From NCBI RefSeq assembly GCF_004402535.1, contig NZ_SOEY01000030.1, forward strand, positions 1-64,000: a DNA stretch of 64,000 bases, read 5' to 3'. Below the pieces are notes generated by a model. The model was not told where the DNA came from. It saw only the letters and a program-made list of their open reading frames with translations, and did not search any database. The stretch is from Cryobacterium glaciale (GTDB taxonomy: Bacteria > Actinomycetota > Actinomycetes > Actinomycetales > Microbacteriaceae). A program made the translations under genes and the position numbers. Position 1 is the stretch's first letter, and each line of letters starts with the position of its first letter. Shown here one piece after another: positions 54,984 through 64,000 of the stretch.

Positions 54984-55937
54984 CTAGCCCGCCGGCCTCG
55001 CGCCGGCCCGATACACCGCAGTGGCGATCACGAGGTCTTCCCACGACATGCCGGTGCTCTTGAAGACCCGCGGTCGGGCCTCGACTGCGGCGACCGTGCC
55101 GATCGCAAGGTCGCGCAGCGGCACGAGGTCGCCCGGCTCGATCGATCCGTCGGCCAGAGCCATGATCACGTCGCCGGCCTCGCGCCGGGCTGTCGCCGCG
55201 TCTTCGACGACGAGCTGGGAGCGGGCGAGGAGCACGGAGTCGAGCTCGCGGGCATCAGCTTCGTGCGAACCGACCGCGATCACGCAGCACTCGGCGGGCA
55301 CAAGGGCACCGTCGAACAACGGAGTGCGGGCGGTGGTGGCGCAGACGATCAGCTGTGCCGAGCTGATGTCGGCGGCACGGCCGACCCGGGCCGGCAGCCC
55401 GCTCGCGGTCACCCGGGCGGCGAACAGCTCGGCGCGGGACTGGTCGCGGGCCACGATCGTGACCCGACCGATCGAGCGGACGGCCCGCATCGCCTCGATA
55501 TGCCCCCAGGCCTGCGGCCCGGACCCGAACACGACGAGGTGGTCCACCGCGGCCGGGGCCAGGTAGTCGGCGGCGGCGGCCGACACGGCCGGGGTGCGCA
55601 GGGTGGTGATGGCGGCGCCGTCGAGCAGAGACAGCGGGGTGAGCGTCGCGGCGTCCAGCAGCAGGTAGACGCCCTGAATGCGCTCCCGGCCGAGTGCCGG
55701 GTTGCCCGGCGCAACCGAGGCCACCTTGATGCCGACGAAATGCGCAGCTTCGGTGGGCATCAGCAGCAACTGCCCGTTGGCGACCGGCAAGACCTGCCGG
55801 GCGAAGTCGTTCGCCGGGTCGAGCCCGTCCGCGAGTGCGTCCTGCACCGCCCGAACGGCCGTGCCGTAGTCGACCCGGGTGAAGATCTCGGTGGCAGTGA
55901 CCATGGCGGGCAGGACGGGCGCGTTCTTAGATGTCAT
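54984..55937 (-). CDS. Ornithine cyclodeaminase/mu-crystallin family protein
   Basis: The 317-residue protein has the family layout: ALADGLDPANDFARQVLPV, GQLLLMPTEAAHFVGIKVAS, a Rossmann motif VVFGSGPQAWGHIEAMRAVR (GxGxxA), and SHEADARELDSVLLARSQLV. It is probably an NAD(P)-dependent imine reductase or cyclodeaminase, perhaps for ketimines. The exact reaction cannot be told. ATG 55937 is preferred to the ATG at 55961. It is divergent from the acyl-CoA synthetase. Confidence 0.85.
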   Translation of the reverse strand: MTSKNAPVLPAMVTATEIFTRVDYGTAVRAVQDALADGLDPANDFARQVLPVANGQLLLMPTEAAHFVGIKVASVAPGNPALGRERIQGVYLLLDAATLTPLSLLDGAAITTLRTPAVSAAAADYLAPAAVDHLVVFGSGPQAWGHIEAMRAVRSIGRVTIVARDQSRAELFAARVTASGLPARVGRAADISSAQLIVCATTARTPLFDGALVPAECCVIAVGSHEADARELDSVLLARSQLVVEDAATARREAGDVIMALADGSIEPGDLVPLRDLAIGTVAAVEARPRVFKSTGMSWEDLVIATAVYRAGARPAG

Positions 55938-56037
55938 CCCTCGCAGACTATCGGTCGGCACCGTCCGGCCTCGAGCCCTGCCAGAATAGACTGTCGCCGT
56001 TTCGCACCTGGCGACTCGTTCGAGGAGACAGCGGCGT

Positions 56038-57768
56038 ATGACTCACCCAGTGAGCACGAGTACGAACACGACCAACACCAGCACGCTTAACTACCTTGCC
56101 GCACGTGACCAGCTGCTGGCCCTGCGCGACGATCACGCCCGCGCCGCGCAGGAGTTTCGCTGGCCCGACGTGGGGGAGCACTTCAACTGGGCCACCGACT
56201 GGTTCGACGTGCTGGCGCGCGGCAACGACAAAATCGCCCTGTGGATCGTCGAAGAAGATGGCAGCGAGCAGAAGTTCACGTTCGACGAGATGGCCCATCG
56301 GTCCGACCGGGTCGCCACCTGGCTCACCCGGCAGGGCGTGCGGAGCGGTGACCACGTCATGCTCATGCTCGGCAACCAGCGGGAGATCTGGGAGGCGATG
56401 CTCGCCATCATGAAGGTCGGCGCCGTCATCATGCCCACGAGCGCAGTGCTCGCCTCACACGACCTGACCGACCGGGTGCGTCGCGGCGGTGTCAAGCACG
56501 TGATCGCCAATTCGGCCGACGCGGCCAAATTCGACGACGTTCCCGGCGACTACACCCGCATCGGCGTCGGCGAAACCCGGCCCGGCTGGGCCGACTTCGC
56601 CGACGCCTACCAGGTCACGCCGGAGCCGATCACGACGGTCGTCGCCTCCGCTGACCCCTCACTGATCTATTTCACCTCCGGTACGACGAGCAAGCCGAAG
56701 ATGGTGCTGCATTCGCAGACCTCCTACCCGGTCGGCCACCTGTCGACCATGTACTGGCTGGGCCTGCGCCCCGGCGACGTGCATCTCGCCATCAGCTCGC
56801 CCGGCTGGGGCAAACACGCCTGGAGCTGTTTTTTCGCTCCGTGGATCGCCGAGGCTACCGTATTCGTCTACAACTACTCCAAGTTCGACCCGGCCGCACT
56901 CATCGCGCAGCTGCACCGCGCCCAGGTCAGCACGTTCTGTGCGCCGCCGACCGTCTGGCGCATGCTCATCCAAGCGGATGTCGGCGCTCGCCCGGCGAGC
57001 CTGCGCGAGTTGCTCTCCGCCGGAGAACCGCTCAACCCCGAGGTCATCCGGCAGATCGACAACGGCTGGAAACTGACCATCCGCGACGGATTCGGCCAGA
57101 CCGAAACCACCGCGATCGTCGGAAACGGGCCCGGATCCGTGCTGAAGGCCGGCTCGATGGGCCTGCCCCTGCCCGGTGTCTCGATCAAGCTGCTCGATCC
57201 GATCACCGAGCTGCCCGCCGACGAGGGCGAGATCTGCCTCGACCTGTCGCAGAGCCCGGTCAATCTCATGAGCGGCTACCACGGCGAACCCGACCTCACC
57301 GCACACGCCATTCGCGGCGGCTTCTTTCACACCGGCGACGTCGCCACAGTGGATGCCGACGGTTACCTCACCTTCATCGGCCGCACCGACGACGTGTTCA
57401 AGTCGAGCGACTACAAGGTGTCACCGTTCGAGGTGGAGAGCGCGCTGCTCGAACACCCCGCGGTCGCTGAGGCCGCCGTCGTTCCCGCGCCGGATGCCAC
57501 CAGACTGAACATTCCCAAGGCCTACATCCACCTCGCCCCGGGCTGGGAGCCCACCGCCGAGACCGCCGAAGCCGTGCTTCGGCACGCCCGCACCGGGCTG
57601 CCCGCCTACATGCGGGTGCGGCGGGTGGAATTCTTCGACCTCCCCAAAACCATCTCGGGCAAGATCCGCCGGGTCGAACTGCGCGAGCGCGAAGACGACG
57701 CGGCCGCCGCCGGCACCCGGCTGCCGGGCGAGTGGCGCGACGACCAGTTTCCGGGACTGAAGCGCTAA
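56038..57768 (+). CDS. AMP-dependent acyl-CoA synthetase (medium-chain/ACSM-like)
   Basis: The 576-residue protein is an ANL-superfamily ligase: P-loop YFTSGTTSKPKM, DGFGQTETTAIVGN, and C-terminal GRTDDVFKSSDYKVSPFEVE and ISGKIRRVEL, with the catalytic Lys. It resembles ACSM/benzoate-CoA-type synthetases, activating a carboxylic acid with ATP and CoA. It precedes pflB by 79 bases on the same strand, so acyl-CoA and pyruvate metabolism may be linked here. Confidence 0.88.
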   Translation: MTHPVSTSTNTTNTSTLNYLAARDQLLALRDDHARAAQEFRWPDVGEHFNWATDWFDVLARGNDKIALWIVEEDGSEQKFTFDEMAHRSDRVATWLTRQGVRSGDHVMLMLGNQREIWEAMLAIMKVGAVIMPTSAVLASHDLTDRVRRGGVKHVIANSADAAKFDDVPGDYTRIGVGETRPGWADFADAYQVTPEPITTVVASADPSLIYFTSGTTSKPKMVLHSQTSYPVGHLSTMYWLGLRPGDVHLAISSPGWGKHAWSCFFAPWIAEATVFVYNYSKFDPAALIAQLHRAQVSTFCAPPTVWRMLIQADVGARPASLRELLSAGEPLNPEVIRQIDNGWKLTIRDGFGQTETTAIVGNGPGSVLKAGSMGLPLPGVSIKLLDPITELPADEGEICLDLSQSPVNLMSGYHGEPDLTAHAIRGGFFHTGDVATVDADGYLTFIGRTDDVFKSSDYKVSPFEVESALLEHPAVAEAAVVPAPDATRLNIPKAYIHLAPGWEPTAETAEAVLRHARTGLPAYMRVRRVEFFDLPKTISGKIRRVELREREDDAAAAGTRLPGEWRDDQFPGLKR

Positions 57769-57847
57769 CGGCAGCTGCTTGCAGTAGCGCCCAAAGAAGG
57801 GACTAACGGCCCGAGACAGCCGCCGATCCGCTCGTTAGCGTAGAAGT

Positions 57848-60124
57848 ATGACCCTCCTCGACCTCCCGCGTTCCACGACCGACGACACGACTGCAGAGGC
57901 CTCCGGCTGGGCCGGATTCGCTGATGGGCCGTGGCAGCACGGCATTGACGTGCGCGATTTCATCCAGCGCAACTACACACCGTTCGAGGGAGACGCGAGC
58001 TTTCTGACCGGGGCGACCGAGCGCACCCTCGGCCTGTGGGCCCGCCTGTCGGCGATGTTCCCCCGGGAGCGGGAGCTCGGCGTCTACGACATTGACCCAA
58101 CGACCCCGGCGTCGATCACCGCGCACGCCCCCGGCTACATCGACCGTCCGAACGAGATCATCGTGGGACTGCAAACGGATGCCCCGCTCAAGCGCGCCAT
58201 CATGCCCTTCGGCGGTTGGCGCATGGTCGCGACGAGCCTCGAAACCTACGGCTACCCGGTGTCGCCCGAGCTCGAAACCATTTTCACGAAGTACCGCAAA
58301 ACCCACAACGACGGCGTCTTCGACGTGTATCCGCCCGCCGTCAAACGGGCCAGGCACAGCCACCTCATCACCGGCCTGCCGGATGCCTACGGTCGCGGCC
58401 GCATCATCGGCGACTACCGCCGCGTCGCCCTCTACGGCGTGACCGCGCTGATCGCGGCCAAGAAGCTCGAACGTGTCAAGCTCGACGAGTCTTTCAGCTT
58501 CGAAGACGTGATTCGTTCCCGCGAGGAGAACGCCGAGCAGGTGCGCGCCCTGAGAGAACTCGTGCAGATGGCGGCCGGCTACGGTTTCGACATCACCCGG
58601 CCCGCTGGCAACGCGACCGAAGCGGTGCAATGGCTGTACTTCGCCTACCTCGGCGCGGTCAAGGAGCAAAACGGTGCCGCCATGTCGTTCGGCCGTACCA
58701 GCGCGTTCCTCGACGCCTACCTCGAACGTGACCTGGCGGCGGGAATCCTGACCGAAAGTCAGGCCCAGGAACTCATCGACGACCTGGTGATCAAGCTGCG
58801 CATCGTACGTTTTCTGCGCACCCCCGAATACGACCAGTTGTTTTCGGGCGACCCGACCTGGGTCACCGAATCGCTTGGCGGGATCGGTCTGGACGGGCGC
58901 ACCCTCGTGGTCAAGACTGCATTCCGGTTTCTGCAGACCCTGTACAACCTAGGCCCGGCGCCGGAGCCGAACCTCACGGTGCTCTGGAGCGACCGGCTGC
59001 CTGAGGGCTTCAAGCGTTTTTGCGCGCAGGTCTCCATCGACACGTCGGCCATTCAGTACGAGTCCGACGACCTCATTCTTGCGGCCTGGGGCGACGACGC
59101 CGCCATCGCCTGCTGCGTTTCACCAATGACAGTCGGCAAGCAGATGCAGTTCTTCGGCGCCAGGGTCAACGTCGTCAAGGCGCTGCTCTACGCCATCAAC
59201 GGCGGCCGCGACGAACTGACCGGCGAGCAGATCGGGCCGGTCACGGCCCCCGTGACCGGCGATGTTCTCGACTATGACACCGTCTGGACGTGCTACCTCG
59301 CCAGCCTCGAATGGCTCGCCAAGACCTACGTCGACGCGCTCAACTGCATCCATTACATGCACGACAAGTACGCCTATGAACGCCTCGAGATGGCCCTGCA
59401 CGACGGCACCATCCTGCGCACGATGGCCTGCGGCATCGCCGGCCTCAGTGTCGCCGCCGACTCCCTCGCCGCGATCAAATACGCCACCGTGCGGCCGGTG
59501 CGCGACGACACCGGCCTCGTCGTCGAATACACGATCGACGGCGACTACCCGGCCTTCGGCAACGACGACGACCGGGTCGATGCGATCGCGGTCACCATCG
59601 TGGGCACCTTCATGGCCATGATTCGCCGGCACCCCACCTACCGGGGAGCCGTGCACACCCAGTCGGTGCTCACGATCACGTCGAATGTGGTCTACGGCAA
59701 GAAGACCGGCAACACCCCCGACGGTCGCCGGGCCGGCGCGCCCTTCGCGCCCGGAGCCAACCCGATGAACGGCCGCGACACGCACGGCATGCTCGCTTCG
59801 GCGCTGAGCGTGGCGAAACTGCCCTATTCCGAAGCGCAGGACGGCATCTCCCTGACCAATACGGTCGTGCCGGCCGGGCTCGGCCACACCCCGGCGGAGC
59901 AGATCACCAACCTCGTCGGCCTCATCGACGCCTACACGCTCGCGAGCGGCTACCACCTCAACATCAACGTGCTCAACCGGGAAACCCTCGAAGACGCCAT
60001 GGAGCATCCGGAGGACTATCCGCAGCTGACCATCCGAGTATCGGGCTACGCCGTGAACTTTGTGCGGCTCACCCGGGAGCAGCAACTCGACGTGATCAGC
60101 CGCACCTTCCACACGAGCGTCTGA
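57848..60124 (+). CDS. pflB: Pyruvate formate-lyase (formate C-acetyltransferase)
   Basis: The 758-residue protein has both hallmarks of PFL: the catalytic Cys pair IACCVSPM at about residues 421-422, and the glycyl-radical motif RVSGYAVNF near the C-terminus (about 728-736). It splits pyruvate with CoA to acetyl-CoA and formate without oxygen. The radical Gly requires the activase encoded immediately downstream (four bases later). Few aerobic actinomycetes have it, so the host likely survives microaerobic or anaerobic phases. Confidence 0.95.
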   Translation: MTLLDLPRSTTDDTTAEASGWAGFADGPWQHGIDVRDFIQRNYTPFEGDASFLTGATERTLGLWARLSAMFPRERELGVYDIDPTTPASITAHAPGYIDRPNEIIVGLQTDAPLKRAIMPFGGWRMVATSLETYGYPVSPELETIFTKYRKTHNDGVFDVYPPAVKRARHSHLITGLPDAYGRGRIIGDYRRVALYGVTALIAAKKLERVKLDESFSFEDVIRSREENAEQVRALRELVQMAAGYGFDITRPAGNATEAVQWLYFAYLGAVKEQNGAAMSFGRTSAFLDAYLERDLAAGILTESQAQELIDDLVIKLRIVRFLRTPEYDQLFSGDPTWVTESLGGIGLDGRTLVVKTAFRFLQTLYNLGPAPEPNLTVLWSDRLPEGFKRFCAQVSIDTSAIQYESDDLILAAWGDDAAIACCVSPMTVGKQMQFFGARVNVVKALLYAINGGRDELTGEQIGPVTAPVTGDVLDYDTVWTCYLASLEWLAKTYVDALNCIHYMHDKYAYERLEMALHDGTILRTMACGIAGLSVAADSLAAIKYATVRPVRDDTGLVVEYTIDGDYPAFGNDDDRVDAIAVTIVGTFMAMIRRHPTYRGAVHTQSVLTITSNVVYGKKTGNTPDGRRAGAPFAPGANPMNGRDTHGMLASALSVAKLPYSEAQDGISLTNTVVPAGLGHTPAEQITNLVGLIDAYTLASGYHLNINVLNRETLEDAMEHPEDYPQLTIRVSGYAVNFVRLTREQQLDVISRTFHTSV

Positions 60125-60128
60125 AATC

Positions 60129-60920
60129 ATGGTCGCGGTACAGCTGGGTCGATCCGAGTTCCACCACGAGCAGGTCGAGGGACATCGCACCGGCACGGTG
60201 GCGAGCGTACACTCCTGGGAACTGGTCACCGCGGTCGACGGTCCGGGCACCCGGCTGACCTATTTTCTCTCCGGCTGCCTGTTGCGCTGCCAGTACTGCC
60301 ACAATCCGGACACCTGGAAGCTGCGGGACGGTGCTCTGACGCCGATTGACGAGGTGCTGGAACGCATCCGTCGGTATCGGGGGGTGTTCGCGGCGACTGG
60401 CGGTGGCCTGACGCTCTCCGGTGGGGAGCCGCTGATGCAACCGGCGTTCGTGGCCCGCGTCTTCGCCGAATGCCGCCAACTCGGCGTGCACACCACGCTC
60501 GATACCTCGGGGTATCTCGGCACGAGTGCCTCGGATGAGATGCTCGAGCACACCGACCTCGTGTTGCTCGACGTGAAGTCCGGCCTGCCTGACACCTACC
60601 GGGCGGTGACCGGGCGTGAATTGGCACCGACGATCGCGTTCGGCGACCGGCTCTGTGCGCGCGGCATCAACGTGTGGGTGCGGTTCGTGCTGGTTCCCGG
60701 GCTCACCGACGCGGTGGACAATGTCGACGCGGTCGCCGAGATCGTGGCCCGCTGGCCCAACGTCTCCCGGGTCGAGGTGCTGCCGTTCCACCAGATGGGC
60801 GAAGTCAAATGGAACCGCCTGGCCATTCCCTACCCGCTGCACGGGGCACAACCGCCGGATGCCGCGCTGCTCGAGCGAGTGCGCGAGCAGTTTGGTGCTC
60901 GCGGCCTCACGACGTTCTAG
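60129..60920 (+). CDS. pflA: Pyruvate formate-lyase-activating enzyme (radical SAM)
   Basis: The 263-residue protein has the radical-SAM cluster CLLRCQYC (Cys50, Cys54, Cys57), the SAM-binding GGG and LTLSGGEPLMQ motif, and a core typical of glycyl-radical activases. It generates the Gly radical on PflB with SAM and a reduced [4Fe-4S] cluster. Four bases separate it from pflB. The N-terminal ~20 residues are not conserved. Confidence 0.95.
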   Translation: MVAVQLGRSEFHHEQVEGHRTGTVASVHSWELVTAVDGPGTRLTYFLSGCLLRCQYCHNPDTWKLRDGALTPIDEVLERIRRYRGVFAATGGGLTLSGGEPLMQPAFVARVFAECRQLGVHTTLDTSGYLGTSASDEMLEHTDLVLLDVKSGLPDTYRAVTGRELAPTIAFGDRLCARGINVWVRFVLVPGLTDAVDNVDAVAEIVARWPNVSRVEVLPFHQMGEVKWNRLAIPYPLHGAQPPDAALLERVREQFGARGLTTF

Positions 60921-60933
60921 CGGCGGGCGCCCG

Positions 60934-61018
60934 GTACGTAAAACCGGTAGAAATGCGACACGCCGAGCCTTTTTGGCTCTGGTGACGGCGTGCCGCGAAA
61001 TCTACCGGCGTTACGTAC
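60934..61018. terminator. Large imperfect palindrome between convergent genes, likely bidirectional terminator
   Basis: The two arms pair as GTACGTAA/TTACGTAC, CCGGTAGA/TCTACCGG, CACGCCG/CGGCGTG and AGCC/GGCT around a TTTTT loop. Internal mismatches leave several bulges. It lies between the pflA stop (60920) and the YqhA stop (61046), which face each other, so it fits a shared terminator. Its size and symmetry are more than a terminator needs, so a role as a repeat or RNA structure is possible. Confidence 0.7.
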
Positions 61019-61045
61019 GCAGACGGCGTCCAACGGCCTAATTGG

Positions 61046-61897
61046 CTAGTAGCGGGCGAGCAGTTCCGTCTTCTTGGCGAGGAATTCGGCATCCGTCACC
61101 ACGCCGGCATCGCGCAGCTGACCCAGCTGGGTCAGGTGCAGGACGATTCCGCTGGAAGCGGCCGGGGCGTGGCCCTCGATCTCGCGTCGAGCGGGCGCGG
61201 CAGTGAGCGCTGCGACCGGCTCCGGGGCCACGGCCGGCGCCAGCACGGTCGCCGGCGGTGTGGCATGGCCGGACTGCGACATGCGGTCGATCCAGGCCAG
61301 GGCGATCGCCGAGAGGATGAACACCATGTGGATGATGACCTGCCAGAGCACGCCGTCCCAGGTGTAGACGTTGCCGGTGATGGTCTCGGTCGGGCTCGAG
61401 TCGATCGGGGTGCCGCGCGCGGCCAGATCGCCGACTTCAATAAAGGTTTTCAGCAGGTGGATCGATGAGATCCCCACGATGGCCATGGCCAGCTTGACCT
61501 TGAGCACGTTCGCGTTGACGTGGCTGAGCCACTCCGGCTGGTCGGGGTGACCCTCCAGACGGATGCGCGAGACGAACGTCTCGTAGCCGCCGATGATGAC
61601 CATGATCAGCAGGTTCGCGATCATCACGACGTCGATCAGGCCGAGCACCGAGAGCATGATCGCGGCCTCTTCGACGTGGATGCCGCCGTCGTCGCCGGGC
61701 ACGGTCAGCGAGATCCAGACGTCGCCGCCGAGGTTGATGAGTTCGACCATGAACACGATCACGTAGATGATCTGCGCGATGATCAACCCGATGTAGAGGG
61801 GTGCTTGCAGCCAGCGGCTGAAGAAGATCATCAGGCCGACGCTGCGCACCCAGCGCGACTGGGGACGGAACGGGCGGGGAAGGTCGGTTTCAGTCAC
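61046..61897 (-). CDS. YqhA-family membrane protein with C-terminal SHOCT domain
   Basis: The 283-residue protein begins with the YqhA/TIGR00645 pattern: SRWLQAPLYIGLIIAQIIYV, LIDVVMIANLLIMVIIGGYE, MAIVGISSIHLLKTFIEVG. It has four hydrophobic helices. The last ~30 residues (VLHLTQLGQLRDAGVVTDAE, FLAKKTELLARY) form a SHOCT helix pair after an Ala/Pro-rich linker. This short domain often targets or oligomerises membrane proteins. The fusion is not the usual YqhA form (about 165-175 residues). Function is unknown. Confidence 0.85.
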   Translation of the reverse strand: MTETDLPRPFRPQSRWVRSVGLMIFFSRWLQAPLYIGLIIAQIIYVIVFMVELINLGGDVWISLTVPGDDGGIHVEEAAIMLSVLGLIDVVMIANLLIMVIIGGYETFVSRIRLEGHPDQPEWLSHVNANVLKVKLAMAIVGISSIHLLKTFIEVGDLAARGTPIDSSPTETITGNVYTWDGVLWQVIIHMVFILSAIALAWIDRMSQSGHATPPATVLAPAVAPEPVAALTAAPARREIEGHAPAASSGIVLHLTQLGQLRDAGVVTDAEFLAKKTELLARY

Positions 61898-61961
61898 CGG
61901 ACGATCTTATGGTGAGCCCGGGTGAGAAAATCCTGTGTGTGCCCGGTGTTGGGACGGGCGG

Positions 61962-62410
61962 CTATGGGGACGAATTGATGAATCCGACCACGATGGTGGT
62001 CCACCAGCAGGTTTGTGAAATGGTCAGCCCGAGCAGTAAGTGTGCGCGTTGACCGGCTCTGAGGTCCTGAAACCTCGTCGTTGTCGGCATCAGGTGCAGG
62101 CGGCGCATCAGGGGGATCAGCAGGATGCCGTTGAGCATCAGAACCAGCACCCCGGCTAGTTTGACGAGGGGGTGAGCGGTTGGCTCGTGTCGGGGTGCAT
62201 GAGCGCGCCGGTGAGCAGCAATCTGGCGAGGCCACCCCAGATCAGCGGCATCGCTGCGGATTCCAAACGACTTGTCTCGTTCAACCGTCGGCTTCCGATG
62301 AGCCAGCGAAAGCCGACCCAGGCCACGAGGAGAACGGCACCGAAGGTGCCAACGAGCGAGAGAATGTGGGCAATGACCGCGACGCGCTGCCCACGAGGCG
62401 TAACCGGTCT
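61962..62410 (-). pseudogene. Frameshifted small membrane protein (DUF2269/CopD-like)
   Basis: One minus-strand frame gives RVAVIAHILSLVGTFGAVLL, VAWVGFRWLIGSRRL and SRLESAAMPLIWGGLARLLL before a stop near 62165. A second, offset frame continues as HPLVKLAGVLVLMLNGILLI, MRRLHLMPTTTRFQDLRA and TISQTCWWTTIVVGF to the stop at 61962. Four helices in total fit one small membrane protein split by a frameshift near 62170. No ATG, GTG or TTG precedes the first frame in a good place. Family assignment is weak. Confidence 0.6.
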
Positions 62411-62520
62411 GGGCTACCGCTTGACCGAAGGGGTAGGACCGGAACATACGCATCGAACAACGACAAAGTGAATATTTTCATCACTAGAGTAGACCGACGT
62501 CAAGGGCCTGGACGGAATAA

Positions 62521-63324
62521 TTAGGATTGTCTCAGCGAACGTTCAAAACCGCTGCGGCCAGCCAACAGGCCACCCGATCGACCTCCGGATAGACCTCCGG
62601 ACAGGCCGCCGGAGAGCTCGGTTGACTCCAGACCGAGCAGCTCGGCGAAGTGCACCGATGGCTCGACACCGAGTTCACGTCCCAGATGGGCGCGAAAACT
62701 GCGATAGACCCGCACCGCCGATGCATAGTTGTCTTCGGCGAGGTGGCAGCGCACCAGCAGGTGCTGGGCGCTTTCGCGCAGAGGGTCCACGACCGCCGCC
62801 GCCCGCGCCGCACCCAGGGCACGACTGAAACTTCCGGAAACCAGGTAGGAACGGGCCAGGCCCTCCAAGGCGTCTACGCGCTGATTCAGCAGGTGATCCT
62901 GCTGGTCGACCACCCACTCCTCGTACCAGCCCGGCAGCAGGTTCGCCTCCTGCAACAGATCGATGGATTCCGGCGGCACGGACCGGCCGCCGGTCAGGGT
63001 GATCTCGGTGATCAACTCCCGCACCTCACGCAGATCGACGCGCACCGCAGCGTCGAGCTGCAACGGATCGGTCGCGCTGAGTAAACGTGGCAGCTCATGC
63101 GAGATACGAAAGACGCTCGCCCGCAGGTTGCCCGCCGACTGGCGCTCGGGGCTGTCCGGCCAGAGCAGGCCGGCGAGCACGTGCCGTGGCTGGGTGTGCA
63201 GCAGGGCCAGGGCCGCGAGCAGCCGCTGCTGCCGGGCGCCGACCTCAACCGGTACGCCGCTGCAGCGCAACTGCCAGTAGCCCAGCACGCGAAGATCCCA
63301 GCCCGGTGTCGCTGAAAAACCCAT
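62521..63324 (-). CDS. BTAD/SARP-type transcriptional regulator
   Basis: The ~267-residue protein has an OmpR-like winged helix (VLGYWQLRCSGVPVEVGARQ, LRASVFRISHELPRL) and a bacterial transcriptional activator domain with TPR helices (LLPGWYEEWVVDQQDHLLNQ, ESAQHLLVRCHLAEDNYASA, VYRSFRAHLGRELGVEPSVH). The C-terminus ends in Ser/Gly repeats (SGGLSGGLSGGRSGG). SARPs switch on specialised clusters. GTG 63351 is an alternative start. It is divergent from the caspase-like gene. Confidence 0.85.
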   Translation of the reverse strand: MGFSATPGWDLRVLGYWQLRCSGVPVEVGARQQRLLAALALLHTQPRHVLAGLLWPDSPERQSAGNLRASVFRISHELPRLLSATDPLQLDAAVRVDLREVRELITEITLTGGRSVPPESIDLLQEANLLPGWYEEWVVDQQDHLLNQRVDALEGLARSYLVSGSFSRALGAARAAAVVDPLRESAQHLLVRCHLAEDNYASAVRVYRSFRAHLGRELGVEPSVHFAELLGLESTELSGGLSGGLSGGRSGGLLAGRSGFERSLRQS

Positions 63325-63567
63325 GAGTGCTCGATCCGCGAAGGAGTACACAGCTGCCCCGCACCGATGAGGCGGGTGCTGCTACCGCCCAGAATGGCCA
63401 GCCCCGGCGCGGTTGTCAATGCCGTTACCCCCAAAATGGATGCTCCCGCGCGCGTGACCGCGCCGCGCTCCTCACTCGTCGCCCGAGATCGCCGCCGCTC
63501 CAGTAACTCACCGGTAACGCCGACGGGGCTACCCTCAACGGGCACGTGCTCTCGAGATTGGACGGCC

Positions 63568-64000
63568 ATGAGTCAATTCGCTCTCTGTGTGGGCATTAAC
63601 CGGTTCGAGAACCTGCCCGTGAATAGCTGGCTGAACGGCTGCGTGAACGATGCCACCGACGTCAGCGTCCTGCTCGGCACGGCTTTCGGCTTCGCGGACT
63701 CGAGCATCACCGTGCTCACCGACCAGGCCGCGACCAAGGACGCCGTATTCGGGGCGATGACCGAGGCGCTCGACCGGGCGAACGTGCCGGGGGAACACCT
63801 CGACCACATCGTGTTCACCATGTCGAGCCATGGCACCCAGGTGCCCGACACGAGCGGCGACGAGGCCGACCGGGTCGACGAAGCCTTCGCCACCTTCGAC
63901 CTGCGGCAGAACGGGGCAGTCTGGGACGCGAGCTCCCTCATCCTCGACGACGAGCTGCACGATTTGTTCACCCGACTTCCGAAGGGGGTGCTGCTCGATG
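63568..64000 (+). CDS. Caspase-like (C14) peptidase, 5' portion, continues past the window
   Basis: The first ~144 residues show a metacaspase/orthocaspase-like caspase domain: the N-terminal strand FALCVGINRFENLP, NDATDVSVLLGTAFGF and the His motif HIVFTMSSHGTQVPDTSGDE. The catalytic Cys, usually in a DSCHSG-type motif, would come just after the window end (the sequence stops at KGVLLD). ATG 63568 begins at the conserved start. Such genes often act in regulated cell death or stress, so its neighbours beyond the window matter. Confidence 0.85.
   Translation, partial: MSQFALCVGINRFENLPVNSWLNGCVNDATDVSVLLGTAFGFADSSITVLTDQAATKDAVFGAMTEALDRANVPGEHLDHIVFTMSSHGTQVPDTSGDEADRVDEAFATFDLRQNGAVWDASSLILDDELHDLFTRLPKGVLLD

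Noticed and set aside
1..64000. CRISPR arrays, tRNA and rRNA genes
   Set aside because: I saw no regular repeat-spacer pattern and no cloverleaf with a T-loop GTTCRA core or rRNA signature anywhere in the window.

Overview
The window is high-GC DNA with GTG and TTG starts, short intergenic gaps and overlapping (ATGA/GTGA) gene junctions. It carries Ku/LigD end joining, maltokinase, DUF6671, DUF427 and DUF1206 proteins, an ECF transporter with a DUF4430-like lipoprotein, and a very frequent GGCATCCG word. This suggests an actinomycete, most likely Microbacteriaceae (Cryobacterium-like). The taxon is inferred; there is no rRNA or tRNA gene in the window.

Layout. 0.1-6.4 kb (minus): an ECF vitamin transporter (lipoprotein, fused T-A-A protein, S component), O-acetylhomoserine sulfhydrylase and a PatB-type C-S lyase. 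6.5-11.1 kb: accessory, partly decayed DNA with a NYN/OST-HTH pseudogene, a DUF6671 gene, a bicarbonate transporter with its PII-like partner (SbtA/SbtB) behind a divergent regulator, a universal-stress-protein remnant and a recombinase/transposase chimera. 11.1-18.9 kb: four translationally coupled genes, a HelD/HelR-type helicase followed by Wadjet JetA, JetB and JetC, with no JetD. 19-21 kb: a membrane protein and a pseudogene cluster (sdhC, sdhA, Gmad2 domain), then a small Cys-rich protein behind a CsoR-like box. 21-34.4 kb: YdeP-like molybdoenzyme, DUF427, MFS transporter, LigD-type polymerase, a GST-family protein, a VOC protein, DUF1206, two PAP2 phosphatases, and a divergent LigD/Ku pair.

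34.4-47.2 kb is a nitrogen-scavenging region. It has two nitrilase-superfamily amidohydrolases, an APC permease and a GntR regulator, then two divergent paralogous clusters resembling dimethylamine monooxygenase (DmmA-like protein, ferredoxin reductase, heme-dependent oxidative N-demethylase). One cluster is led by a cupin gene; the other runs into amtB-glnK. The amines and amides would be cleaved or demethylated and the nitrogen recovered, with AmtB/GlnK handling ammonium.

47-64 kb: YbaY-like protein, an astacin-type metallopeptidase with a seven-repeat propeller and no signal peptide, VOC protein, maltokinase, GntR regulator with an upstream palindrome, 2-hydroxyacid dehydrogenase, IclR fragment, 59-residue zinc ribbon, GNAT, ornithine cyclodeaminase family protein, acyl-CoA synthetase, pyruvate formate-lyase with its activase, a large palindrome, a YqhA-SHOCT protein, a broken membrane protein, a BTAD/SARP regulator, and the 5' part of a caspase-like peptidase that runs off the window.

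Pseudogenes are common (NYN, USP, recombinase, sdhC, sdhA, Gmad2, two membrane proteins, IclR), so the segment looks plastic and is actively losing genes.
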